From positions 1 through 63,697 of the forward strand of contig JAJRUZ010000022.1 of NCBI GenBank assembly GCA_024277525.1: DNA of 63,697 nt. The letters run 5' to 3'. Positions 52,513 through 60,188 of the stretch are shown one piece after another. The stretch is from Caldifarciminota bacterium (GTDB lineage: Bacteria; Hydrothermota; Hydrothermia; Hydrothermales; JAJRUZ01). Numbering within the stretch: position 1 is the stretch's first letter; every line of letters starts with the position of its first letter. Both the position numbers and the translations under genes were made by a program. The notes beneath the pieces were generated by a model. It searched no databases. It was not told the DNA's origin and saw only the letters and a program-made list of their open reading frames with translations.

Positions 52513-53362
52513 TTTTTAAACTCATCTCAGCTGCTTTACAGGTATTTGCAAGCAATCCCGCAACCGTCATTGGACCTACCCCTCCCGGAACAGGGGTTAT
52601 ATATTCTACTATTTCCTTTACACTCTCAAAATCTACATCTCCGACCCATCTATCTTCCTCTCTGTGAATCCCGACATCTATAACTACTTGCCCCTTACAA
52701 ACATAATTTTCTGTGATAAGTCTCTTTTTACCTGCAGCTACTATCAATATTTCTGCCTCCTTTGTTATCTTTTCAAGATCCTTTGTTTTTGAATGACATA
52801 CTGTAACTGTTGCGTCTTTGCCCTTTAAAAGCAACGAAAGCGCCATTGGCTTTCCTACAATTGTGCTTCTCCCAACAATCACCACATGCTTGCCTCGCAA
52901 ATCAATTCCGTAATGATCAAAAATTTTTAATATTCCGTAGGGGGTTGCAGGGATAAAGTAAGGCTCTCCCCTTACCAATTTGCCTAAGTTATAAGGAGAA
53001 AAACCGTCAACATCTTTTTTAAAAGGAATACAGGAAGCAATTTCCTCAGGATCAATATGTTCGGGAAGGGGTAATTGAACGATGATTCCGTGAACATTCT
53101 TATCACAGGCTTTCTTTTTAATCTCCTCTTTTAGTTTTTCTGGAGAAATATTTTCATAATGAATAACCTCACATTTCATACCGAGCTTCTCTGCGGACCT
53201 TTTCTTGTTTCTTACATAAATCTCGGAGGCAGGGTTATGACCCACTAAAAAAACATTCAAAAAGGGTGTAACTCCGTTTTCTTTAAGCTCTGAAACCTTT
53301 TTTTCTATCTCTTTTTTCCACTCCTTAGAAACAACTTTACCGTCCAAAATTTTTGCAGTCAT
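52505..53362 (-). CDS. folD: Bifunctional methylenetetrahydrofolate dehydrogenase/cyclohydrolase
   Basis: 285 residues. Catalytic Tyr/Lys region EIYVRNKKRSAEKLG (about 48-62), IVQLPLPEHID (near 94), the NAD(P) loop VGRSTIVGKPMA (near 163) and the C-terminal YITPVPGGVGPMTVAGLLANT. FolD interconverts 5,10-methylene- and 10-formyl-tetrahydrofolate in one-carbon metabolism. It sits between divIC and the S2P gene in the enolase unit, with one base separating it from divIC. Confidence 0.95.
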   Translation of the reverse strand: MTAKILDGKVVSKEWKKEIEKKVSELKENGVTPFLNVFLVGHNPASEIYVRNKKRSAEKLGMKCEVIHYENISPEKLKEEIKKKACDKNVHGIIVQLPLPEHIDPEEIASCIPFKKDVDGFSPYNLGKLVRGEPYFIPATPYGILKIFDHYGIDLRGKHVVIVGRSTIVGKPMALSLLLKGKDATVTVCHSKTKDLEKITKEAEILIVAAGKKRLITENYVCKGQVVIDVGIHREEDRWVGDVDFESVKEIVEYITPVPGGVGPMTVAGLLANTCKAAEMSLKNG

Positions 53363-53363
53363 C

Positions 53364-53585
53364 TTAATAATATCTTTTTAGTTTCTTTCCGATTTCAGAA
53401 TTCAAAAATTTGATTCTTTCTTTAAAAAGAATTTCTTTTGCAACAAGTTCATTTCTTTTTTCATTCAATTTTTTAAGTTGATAATTTAAAGATATATATT
53501 TCAAAAGACCGTAATCATCAAATATAAAGATATAAATCAAAAACAAAAAAATAAAGATGAAAAAGATAAATTTTTTATTTTCCAC
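53364..53585 (-). CDS. FtsB/DivIC-like septum formation protein
   Basis: 73 residues. One N-terminal membrane helix (about 5-22) and a coiled coil (about 33-66), ending KKLKRYY, as in FtsB/DivIC (septum formation initiator family). These proteins bridge FtsL and FtsQ in the divisome, with the coiled coil outside the membrane. Position directly after enolase, overlapping it by 11 bases, is the usual eno-ftsB arrangement and strengthens the call despite short length. Confidence 0.82.
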   Translation of the reverse strand: MENKKFIFFIFIFLFLIYIFIFDDYGLLKYISLNYQLKKLNEKRNELVAKEILFKERIKFLNSEIGKKLKRYY

Positions 53586-54855
53586 GGAATTTTTTGAAAA
53601 ATTCGCCGGGATAAAAGGGAGAATTCATTTCTTCTTCAATTTCAAGCAATCTGTTGTATTTGCATGTTCTTTCACCTCTTGCAACTGCACCTGTTTTTAT
53701 AAACAGAGCATTAGATCCAACCGCCAAGTCTGCAATAAATGTATCCTCGGTTTCCCCTGACCTGTGTGAGATAACGGTATTGTATCCGTTTGCCTTTGCA
53801 ATATTTATTGTTTCAAGTGTTTCCGACAATGTTCCTATTTGATTCAATTTTATAAGAATGCTGTTTGCAACCTTCTCTTTGATTCCTTTTTCAAATCTTT
53901 TGGGATTTGTAACAAATATATCATCTCCGATAATCAATATCTTTTCACCCAATTCCTGAGTCAGCATTTTCCAACCTTCCCAGTCTTCCTCTGCAAGAGG
54001 ATCCTCAATTGAATAAATCGGAAAATTCTCAATGAGCTTTTTATAAAATTCTATCATTTCTTCAATGCTCATCTCTTTTCCTTCCAAATGATAGGTATTT
54101 TTTTCATCATTCCACAATTCGGTAGCAGCAACATCAAGCGCAAGTGCGATTTCCTCACCCGGTTTATAACCCGTTTTTTCAATTGCTTCCATTAAAAGAG
54201 AAAGTGCTTTTTCGGTACTCTCTATTTGCGGTGCAAAACCTCCCTCGTCCCCTACAGAAGTAGTTAACCCTTTTTCTTTTAGTATTTTTTTTAAAGTCTG
54301 ATATATTTCAGAACCTGCTCTTAAAGCATCCCTGAACTTTTTGAAACCGAAAGGAATTATCATAAATTCCTGTATATCGAGGGGATTATCCGCATGAACT
54401 CCTCCATTGATAAAGTTCATAAAAGGAACAGGAATTGAATTTGAATTTAACCCCCCTATATACCTGTAAAGGGGTATCCCGTGAACATGAGAAGCTGCTC
54501 TTGCAGCAGATAAGGAAACACCGAGAATTGCATTTGCGCCGAGTCTGCTTTTATTCTCCGTTCCGTCAAGTTTTATGAGAAATTCATCAATTTCTTTTTG
54601 TTCAAGGACACTCATGTCCTTTATTCTGGGGGCTATTTCATTTTCAACAGAACTTATGGCTTTCAATACACCTTTTCCGTGAAATCTTTTTTTATCACCG
54701 TCCCTTAATTCCAGCGCTTCGTATGTTCCGGTCGAGGCACCCGAAGGCACAAATGCAGAACCTTTCACTCCATTCTCTAAGATGCACACAACTTTTAAAG
54801 TGGGATTTCCCCTTGAATCAAGAACTTCATATGCTTTTAAATCTTTGATTTTCAT
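53575..54855 (-). CDS. eno: Enolase
   Basis: 426 residues, normal length. [10 protein letters not shown] at the N-terminus, substrate loop [17 protein letters not shown] (about 38-54), metal ligands in [25 protein letters not shown] and [12 protein letters not shown]. The catalytic Lys is in [14 protein letters not shown] and the closing [17 protein letters not shown]. It interconverts 2-phosphoglycerate and phosphoenolpyruvate. Its 34-base upstream gap contains the leader hairpin (54874-54888), so it may have separate control although it follows five co-directional genes. Confidence 0.96.
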   Translation of the reverse strand: MKIKDLKAYEVLDSRGNPTLKVVCILENGVKGSAFVPSGASTGTYEALELRDGDKKRFHGKGVLKAISSVENEIAPRIKDMSVLEQKEIDEFLIKLDGTENKSRLGANAILGVSLSAARAASHVHGIPLYRYIGGLNSNSIPVPFMNFINGGVHADNPLDIQEFMIIPFGFKKFRDALRAGSEIYQTLKKILKEKGLTTSVGDEGGFAPQIESTEKALSLLMEAIEKTGYKPGEEIALALDVAATELWNDEKNTYHLEGKEMSIEEMIEFYKKLIENFPIYSIEDPLAEEDWEGWKMLTQELGEKILIIGDDIFVTNPKRFEKGIKEKVANSILIKLNQIGTLSETLETINIAKANGYNTVISHRSGETEDTFIADLAVGSNALFIKTGAVARGERTCKYNRLLEIEEEMNSPFYPGEFFKKFRGK

Positions 54856-54873
54856 CCGAATTTAAATTTTAAA

Positions 54874-54888
54874 AAGGAATTGAACCTT
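54874..54888 (-). promoter_or_regulatory. Leader hairpin motif, enolase copy
   Basis: Minus strand AAGG-TTCAATT-CCTT, an exact loop and a perfect four-base stem, abutting the upstream gene's stop and 18 bases before the eno ATG. No strong promoter is seen directly upstream. Confidence 0.6.
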
Positions 54889-54889
54889 C

Positions 54890-55624
54890 TCATATTCCGG
54901 GTCGTTTTGTTTTCCCATCGGGGAAATCTCCGAGCTTCTCAAAATAATTCGGGGTTAATAATGCTAACGGAGCAGGCAACTTTATATCAACCTCTTTTAA
55001 AAAAGGCAGTAGTCCTTTATTCTTAAATTCCTTTATCTTTTCCATATCGGTTTCCCTTGCATAACAAAATATAAAAACGGGATAATTTATGTTCTTTATC
55101 CATTGGACTATTCTCCTTAAATGAACTACATCAAACCTGTAACTTGCTTCCTCAAGCAAAAGAAAGAATCTGTTTTTTTTCTTATATCTTACAAGAAATA
55201 CGGCATTAGGAATTGTAAAAATCCTCCTTTTTTTTAAAAAGTTCATAAAATCTATATTATCAATCCTTTCTATTGTAAAAGTCTTTTTTCTCCATCCGGT
55301 ATTAAAATGAAGATAAACGGTTTTTTCTGCCTGGGGTTCACTTACAATATTTTTTAACTCCGCAAGTTCAACCGTCTCTATTCTCTCCAACCCCTTAAGG
55401 GTATCCGCTTTAAATTCAAGGATTTCCTTCCTGAATTTTTCGCTCTCCATCCCGAACTTTTCCATATCCTCCTGAAACTTGAGCATCCTTTTCTCAAATT
55501 TTGCAAATCTTTCGGGAAGTTCCATTAAGTCATGTGTTAAAACAATTTTTCTTATTTCTCTTTGAAACTCCTTATCTTTCTCCAGGAGTTCAAGAAATTT
55601 TCTTTTTAAGTCAAGGGGAACCAT
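54890..55624 (-). CDS. Unrecognised protein with N-terminal coiled coil
   Basis: 244 residues. Residues 10-100 are helical/coiled-coil (ELPERFAKFEKRMLKFQEDM), and the C-terminal 140 residues form an alpha/beta domain with YLHFNTGWRKKTFTIERI, FLLLEEASYRFDVVHLRRIV and PVFIFCYARETD. The layout (short coiled coil plus globular domain) resembles the DUF3782-like protein in this window, but no nuclease motif is clear. A promoter TTGAAA-18-TATAAT ends five bases before the ATG and overlaps the stop of the upstream ABC gene, so it may be expressed separately as a leaderless mRNA. Confidence 0.6.
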   Translation of the reverse strand: MVPLDLKRKFLELLEKDKEFQREIRKIVLTHDLMELPERFAKFEKRMLKFQEDMEKFGMESEKFRKEILEFKADTLKGLERIETVELAELKNIVSEPQAEKTVYLHFNTGWRKKTFTIERIDNIDFMNFLKKRRIFTIPNAVFLVRYKKKNRFFLLLEEASYRFDVVHLRRIVQWIKNINYPVFIFCYARETDMEKIKEFKNKGLLPFLKEVDIKLPAPLALLTPNYFEKLGDFPDGKTKRPGI

Positions 55625-55629
55625 AATTT

Positions 55630-55659
55630 ATTATACTTTCTTTATCTCCTCCCTTTCAA
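55630..55659 (-). promoter_or_regulatory. Internal promoter at the end of the ABC ATPase gene
   Basis: Minus strand TTGAAA (55654-55659), 18 bases, TATAAT (55630-55635), five bases, ATG 55624. The -10 box overlaps the stop codon of the ABC ATPase gene. Confidence 0.65.
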
Positions 55660-56317
55660 CTTTTCCGTCTCTTAAATAAATAATTCTTTTTGCTCTTTTT
55701 GCTATCTCCGGGTCGTGTGTAACAACAATTATTGTCTTACCGTTTTTATTTAATTTATCAAAAATGTTCATTATTTCGTTTCCTGACTTGGTGTCAAGAT
55801 TTCCGGTAGGTTCATCTGCAAGCAAAATTTCTGCACCTGTAACAAGCGCCCTTGCTATTGCTACTCTTTGCATTTCTCCTCCCGAAAGTTCGTGAGGCTT
55901 GTGATTTGCTCTATCTTGGAGTCCTACTTCTTTTAAACATTTAAAAGCAAGTTCTCTTCTCTTATGAGAAGGAATTCCGGTGTAAATGAGAGGTAATTCC
56001 ACATTATCTATAGCTCTTATTCTCGGAATTAAATGAAAAGCCTGAAACACAAATCCTATTTCCCTGTTCCTTATTTTCGCAAGGTCATCCTCCGAATAAT
56101 TGGAAACATCCTCTCCTTTAAAGACATATCTGCCCTCTGTGGGTCTGTCAAGGAAGCCGATTATGTGAAGTAATGTACTTTTGCCCGAGCCGGAAGGACC
56201 CATTACCGCAACATATTCTCCTTTATCAATTTTTAAAGTGATTCCGTTTATTGCCTTCACAATTGTTTCACCCATTTTATAAATCCTTTTTACATTTATA
56301 AGCTCGATCAATTTCAT
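55631..56317 (-). CDS. ABC transporter ATPase, MacB/LolD type
   Basis: 228 residues. Walker A GPSGSGKST (about 37-45), Q-loop FVFQAFHLIPRI, signature LSGGEMQRVAIARAL (near 142), Walker B ILLADEPTGNLD and the switch His VVTHDPEIA. This is the stand-alone ATPase of a MacB-type exporter. The permease is a separate gene (58762-60021) in the same series, so MacB is split here. It overlaps the adaptor gene by 4 bases. Confidence 0.93.
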   Translation of the reverse strand: MKLIELINVKRIYKMGETIVKAINGITLKIDKGEYVAVMGPSGSGKSTLLHIIGFLDRPTEGRYVFKGEDVSNYSEDDLAKIRNREIGFVFQAFHLIPRIRAIDNVELPLIYTGIPSHKRRELAFKCLKEVGLQDRANHKPHELSGGEMQRVAIARALVTGAEILLADEPTGNLDTKSGNEIMNIFDKLNKNGKTIIVVTHDPEIAKRAKRIIYLRDGKVEREEIKKV

Positions 56318-57456
56318 TTCTTCTTTTTTCTTTCCTGTTTCTTCTTTATTTTTACCTTGTCCCCTTCCTTAAGTTTTTTAAGGATATCCTCCGGTCCTGT
56401 TATTACGGTGTCGTTTTCGCTCAAACCCTCTTTTATCTCTATCCTGACAAGTCCCTTAATTCCGAGTTTTACATATCTTTTTTTTGCCTTTCCTTTTTTA
56501 TAAATATATACATAAAATTTTTCTTTTTCTTCTTTCTTTTCTTTTCCTATTGCCGAATACGGCAGAGTCAAAGTATTTTCTTTTGAAGCAGTAATTATCT
56601 CACAAGAAGCACTCATCCCCGGAAGTAATAGGGAATTATTACCTTCTATTTCTATCTCAACGGGAAAAGTAGGTGTAGTTTCGATTGTTTGAGCCATACT
56701 TTGTGATTTTATTCCTCCTATCCTAACCACTTTTCCCTCAAAAACAGTATCAGGAAATGCGCCAATTTTAATTTTTACCTTTAATCCCTTTTTAATTTTC
56801 GGAATCTCGATTTCATCAACATCACATTTAACAAGCATTTTACTTCTATCCGCAATAATCATTATTTGAGAGGCAGGATTGTTTATTGTTCCCGGAATCA
56901 CTGTCTCTCCCTCTTTTTTGTAAATTTCCATTATCTCTCCGTCAATCGGAGAACTTATATAACACTTGGATAGTCTTTCTTCTGCTTCTTTTAGATTGAA
57001 ACTGTCCTGTTTTACTTTAAATAAAACCCTTTTATAGTTTGCCTCTGCCTGTTCAAATTCTTTCTGCGAGATTAATCCTTTCTCAAAAAGTGTCTTCTCT
57101 CTTTCATAGTTTTTCTTTGCGAGGGATAATTCATAGAGGTCCTGTTCAAGCATAACCTTGATTCTATCCCTCTGAGCTTTATATTCCGAAGGTTCTATTA
57201 TGCACAAAAGCTCTCCTTTTTTAACAAAGTCACCCTTTTGAAAAAATATCTTTTTTATCTTTCCTATGACCTCTGAACTTATCTCAACCTGTTTTTTTGC
57301 CATAAGTATCCCATCTACTTTAACGCTTTCGGTAATTTTGCCTTTTTTAATTACTTCAATTTCAACCCCCTTCACTTTTTTCCCTGTTTTCAAATTAAGC
57401 ATCACTATTATTATAAAAATAAGTATTCCAGCTCCTATGAAGAAAAACTTTTTCAT
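56314..57456 (-). CDS. MacA-like periplasmic adaptor (HlyD/RND-type membrane fusion protein)
   Basis: 380 residues. N-terminal anchor helix (about 4-20), a lipoyl half (SSEVIGKIKKIFFQKGDFVK), a helical hairpin (about 95-165), the second lipoyl half (ISSPIDGEIMEIYKKEGETV) and a beta-barrel/membrane-proximal part (PFPVEIEIEGNNSLLLPGMS-like region), ending in a Lys-rich tail. It links the MacB-type ATPase and permease to a TolC channel. GGAGG lies upstream of the ATG, and tolC precedes it by three bases. Confidence 0.9.
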   Translation of the reverse strand: MKKFFFIGAGILIFIIIVMLNLKTGKKVKGVEIEVIKKGKITESVKVDGILMAKKQVEISSEVIGKIKKIFFQKGDFVKKGELLCIIEPSEYKAQRDRIKVMLEQDLYELSLAKKNYEREKTLFEKGLISQKEFEQAEANYKRVLFKVKQDSFNLKEAEERLSKCYISSPIDGEIMEIYKKEGETVIPGTINNPASQIMIIADRSKMLVKCDVDEIEIPKIKKGLKVKIKIGAFPDTVFEGKVVRIGGIKSQSMAQTIETTPTFPVEIEIEGNNSLLLPGMSASCEIITASKENTLTLPYSAIGKEKKEEKEKFYVYIYKKGKAKKRYVKLGIKGLVRIEIKEGLSENDTVITGPEDILKKLKEGDKVKIKKKQERKKKK

Positions 57457-57459
57457 AAT

Positions 57460-58713
57460 TCACCTCCTGCTTTTGAATTTTAAATTCCCTGATAAATAAA
57501 GATAATAACTTATAGAAAGTTTATAATCATAAAGGGAGCTTATATAATCAACCTGAGAATTTATGTAATTTTCCTCTGCCTGCATTAATTCAAGAGATGA
57601 AATTTTACCGAGCTCAAAACTTTCTTTTGCAATTTTATAACCGAGTTCCGCACTTTTCAATTTCTCGGATGCAGCTTCAAGGGCAGATTTTTGAACCTCA
57701 ATTTCCTTTCTTGCCTTTTCAAGATTTATTTTTGAAATTAAAAAAACTTTTTTCAAATTCTCTTTTTCAATATCCAGAGAATTCTTCCCTTTCCACATAT
57801 TAAACGGATAATCCCAGAATCTTAAAGAGAATGTAAGATATAAACCCTGAGTTCTCTCGGGCTTCCTGAAGAGACTTCCGAACATTGAATCGGAATAGGA
57901 ATAATAATAGGAAAAATAAACTTCAGGCAAAAAAGAAAATATGTTGTAAAAGAAATTGAGCCTGTTTAATTTACTTGATACTTTTTCTGCTTCATATTGA
58001 TATAATGTTTTCTTCTCGGGTTCTTTAAATTCCTGAATTTCCTCCCTTATCTCCTGAGGAATAAAAATTGTATCCCCTTTTATTCCGAGAATTAATTTAA
58101 AGTCATAGAGCGCCGTGATGTAATTTTTTTCTGCTCTTTTGTAATTTAAAAGTGCATTTTCTTTCTGAACTTTTATATTTAGATAATCAAAACGTGAAAT
58201 CAAACCCTCTTTATATTTTTCCTCTGCAAGTTTGAAATTTTCTTCTGCCCTTTCCAGACTTTTCTTCATAACATCGAAGACTTTTTTTGCTTTCAAAACA
58301 TTAAAATAGAAGCTTTCCACATTATATACAAATTTCATTTCATAATTTATAAGTTCAAGTTTGTATTTTTCTTTTGAATAATAATTACTCAAAATATTTG
58401 TAAGACCCGAGGGTGAAAATATTTTTTGATTTATTGAAAAGGTGAAAGTATAGCCTCTTTTAGATGAGGTGTAGATGGGAGAGGGAACCCCCGGTAAGAA
58501 AGCGGGTGTCTTTGTTTCCGTGTTTGTATAACTTCCCTCAGCCCTGAGAGAAGGAAGATAACCGAAGACAGAATTTAAAAAATCAATTTTTCTTACTGTG
58601 TTCTGTTTATACTGAATCTGCATATCAGGATTATTTTTAAAAGCAATCAAAAGGGCTTTGTTTAAATCAACTTTTACTGTATCAATTGATATAAGAAAGA
58701 TAATAAAAAGCAT
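57460..58713 (-). CDS. TolC-family outer membrane efflux protein
   Basis: 417 residues. Signal peptide (about 1-12), then two outer-membrane-efflux repeats: LNKALLIAFKNNPDMQIQYK (near 16) and the second with long helices (YKEGLISRFDYLNIKVQKEN, and FELGKISSLELMQAEENYIN near the end). It forms the trimeric exit duct of the MacA/MacB pump. AGGGAGG lies upstream of the ATG, with the dispersed GCGG repeat (copy C) directly before it. Confidence 0.9.
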   Translation of the reverse strand: MLFIIFLISIDTVKVDLNKALLIAFKNNPDMQIQYKQNTVRKIDFLNSVFGYLPSLRAEGSYTNTETKTPAFLPGVPSPIYTSSKRGYTFTFSINQKIFSPSGLTNILSNYYSKEKYKLELINYEMKFVYNVESFYFNVLKAKKVFDVMKKSLERAEENFKLAEEKYKEGLISRFDYLNIKVQKENALLNYKRAEKNYITALYDFKLILGIKGDTIFIPQEIREEIQEFKEPEKKTLYQYEAEKVSSKLNRLNFFYNIFSFLPEVYFSYYYSYSDSMFGSLFRKPERTQGLYLTFSLRFWDYPFNMWKGKNSLDIEKENLKKVFLISKINLEKARKEIEVQKSALEAASEKLKSAELGYKIAKESFELGKISSLELMQAEENYINSQVDYISSLYDYKLSISYYLYLSGNLKFKSRR

Positions 58714-58728
58714 AAAACACCTCCCTTT

Positions 58729-58758
58729 GTAGGAGCGGTTTCCAAACCGCGAGTTGTA
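58729..58758. repeat. Dispersed GCGG repeat, copy C
   Basis: TGTAGGA-GCGGTTT-CC-AAACCGC-GAGTTGTA, a perfect 7-bp inverted repeat core. It lies inside the exporter operon between the permease and tolC genes, right before the tolC ribosome site. Confidence 0.75.
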
Positions 58759-58761
58759 GAT

Positions 58762-60021
58762 TTATTCATATCTCAGACATTCAATCGGGTCCTTCTTTGC
58801 TGCGAGTGTTGCAGGGTATATTCCGAAGAATATTCCTATGACAGAAGAGAAAACAATGGCAAGAAGAACACTCCACAAGGGAATATGTGATGGGAGGGGT
58901 GTAAGTATATCAACAAGTTTTCCGATTATAACGCCTAAGAGAAAGCCCAGAACTCCCCCGACTCCTGTCAGGAAAATTGATTCAAGTAAGAACTGATATA
59001 AAATATCCCTCCTCTTTGCTCCTACAGCCATTCTTATTCCTATTTCCTTTGTCCTTTCAGAGACAGAAACTAGCATAATGTTCATAATTCCTATACCCCC
59101 GACTATTAAAGCAAGCGAGGCAATACCTATCATGGCAGCAAAAATGGCGCCCGTTATCGATTTATACATGGAGATAATCATTTCCGAAGTATTAAGGAAA
59201 AAATTATCTTCATCGGTAAAAAACAACTGTCTCCTTTTTCTTAAAAATTTTCGTAATTTTTCCATCGCATTTTCAATTGTTATCCCTTTTTTAATTTTTA
59301 CGACCAGTGTCGGAGACAAAAAAACTTTTTGCCATTCCATCTTTGGTTTCCCTGAAATCAAATTGCCTGTTGAAAAAGGAATCATTATGATATTATCCAG
59401 ATTATTTCCCAAGATTTTACCTTTTTCTTTAAGTTCTCCTATGACAATAAAATTTTTGTCTTCAATTCTAATTTCCTTCCCGATAGGGTTCTCTCCTTCA
59501 AATACATTTTCGGAAATGTATTTTCCTATGATACAAACCCTTCTCCTGAAAAATTCGTCCTCTTCATCCAATCTCCTTCCTTTATCAACCTGATAACCCA
59601 TTATATCGAAATATTCGGGAGAAACCGCAATAACATTAACATTATTAAGGGATTTATCCCTGTATTTTATTTTTTCAAAATTAAAAAGTTTTTTATAAAT
59701 TGCTACACCTTTTACATACTCAAGATTTTTTATTGCCTCTGCGTCTTTTTCTGTAAAATCTGGATAATTCTTATACTTTTTCCACCATCCTCTTGTGCTT
59801 CCTGTGCTAAAAACCAGCCATTTATATTTCTGCACATAAATAACATCGGTTCCTATACTTCCAAAAACCTTATAAACATAGTTATTAATTCCTTCAATAA
59901 TTGACATCATTGAAATGACCGTTCCCACACCTATAATAATTCCGAGTGTCGTGAGAACGGATCTCAATTTGTGAGATTTTATTCCGTAAAAGGAAATTCT
60001 TATTAAATCAAAAATTTTCAT
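58762..60021 (-). CDS. MacB-type ABC transporter permease
   Basis: 419 residues. Helix about 20-40 after KSHKLRSVLTTLGIIIGVGT, a large periplasmic MacB core domain (about 45-270), then three C-terminal helices of the FtsX fold with GGIGIMNIMLVSVSERTKEI and GIRMAVGAKRRDILYQFLLE. The protein ends GIYPATLAAKKDPIECLRYE. It is the membrane half of a mechanotransmission exporter. The ATPase half is a separate gene three genes downstream. A TATAAT ends five bases before the ATG, and a second, palindrome-bearing promoter lies further up (60103-60132). Confidence 0.92.
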   Translation of the reverse strand: MKIFDLIRISFYGIKSHKLRSVLTTLGIIIGVGTVISMMSIIEGINNYVYKVFGSIGTDVIYVQKYKWLVFSTGSTRGWWKKYKNYPDFTEKDAEAIKNLEYVKGVAIYKKLFNFEKIKYRDKSLNNVNVIAVSPEYFDIMGYQVDKGRRLDEEDEFFRRRVCIIGKYISENVFEGENPIGKEIRIEDKNFIVIGELKEKGKILGNNLDNIIMIPFSTGNLISGKPKMEWQKVFLSPTLVVKIKKGITIENAMEKLRKFLRKRRQLFFTDEDNFFLNTSEMIISMYKSITGAIFAAMIGIASLALIVGGIGIMNIMLVSVSERTKEIGIRMAVGAKRRDILYQFLLESIFLTGVGGVLGFLLGVIIGKLVDILTPLPSHIPLWSVLLAIVFSSVIGIFFGIYPATLAAKKDPIECLRYE

Positions 60022-60102
60022 AATTTATTATAACGGAAACTCCTATATTTTTGTTTCAAATCAATAATTTTATCCGCGATTTCAAAAGTTTTATCTTTGT
60101 GC

Positions 60103-60132
60103 ATTATACCTTATTTATTGTCTTTTAGACAA
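60103..60132 (-). promoter_or_regulatory. Promoter with palindromic operator candidate before the exporter operon
   Basis: Minus strand TTGTCT (60127-60132), 18 bases, TATAAT (60103-60108). The -35 is one arm of a perfect inverted repeat TTGTCT-AAA-AGACAA (60118-60132), well placed for a repressor or activator. No T-run follows, so terminator function is unlikely. Confidence 0.6.
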
Positions 60133-60188
60133 GGAGAAAACCTTTACACAACTTGAATTTCTCAATACTATCTTCTTAAAAATAAAAA

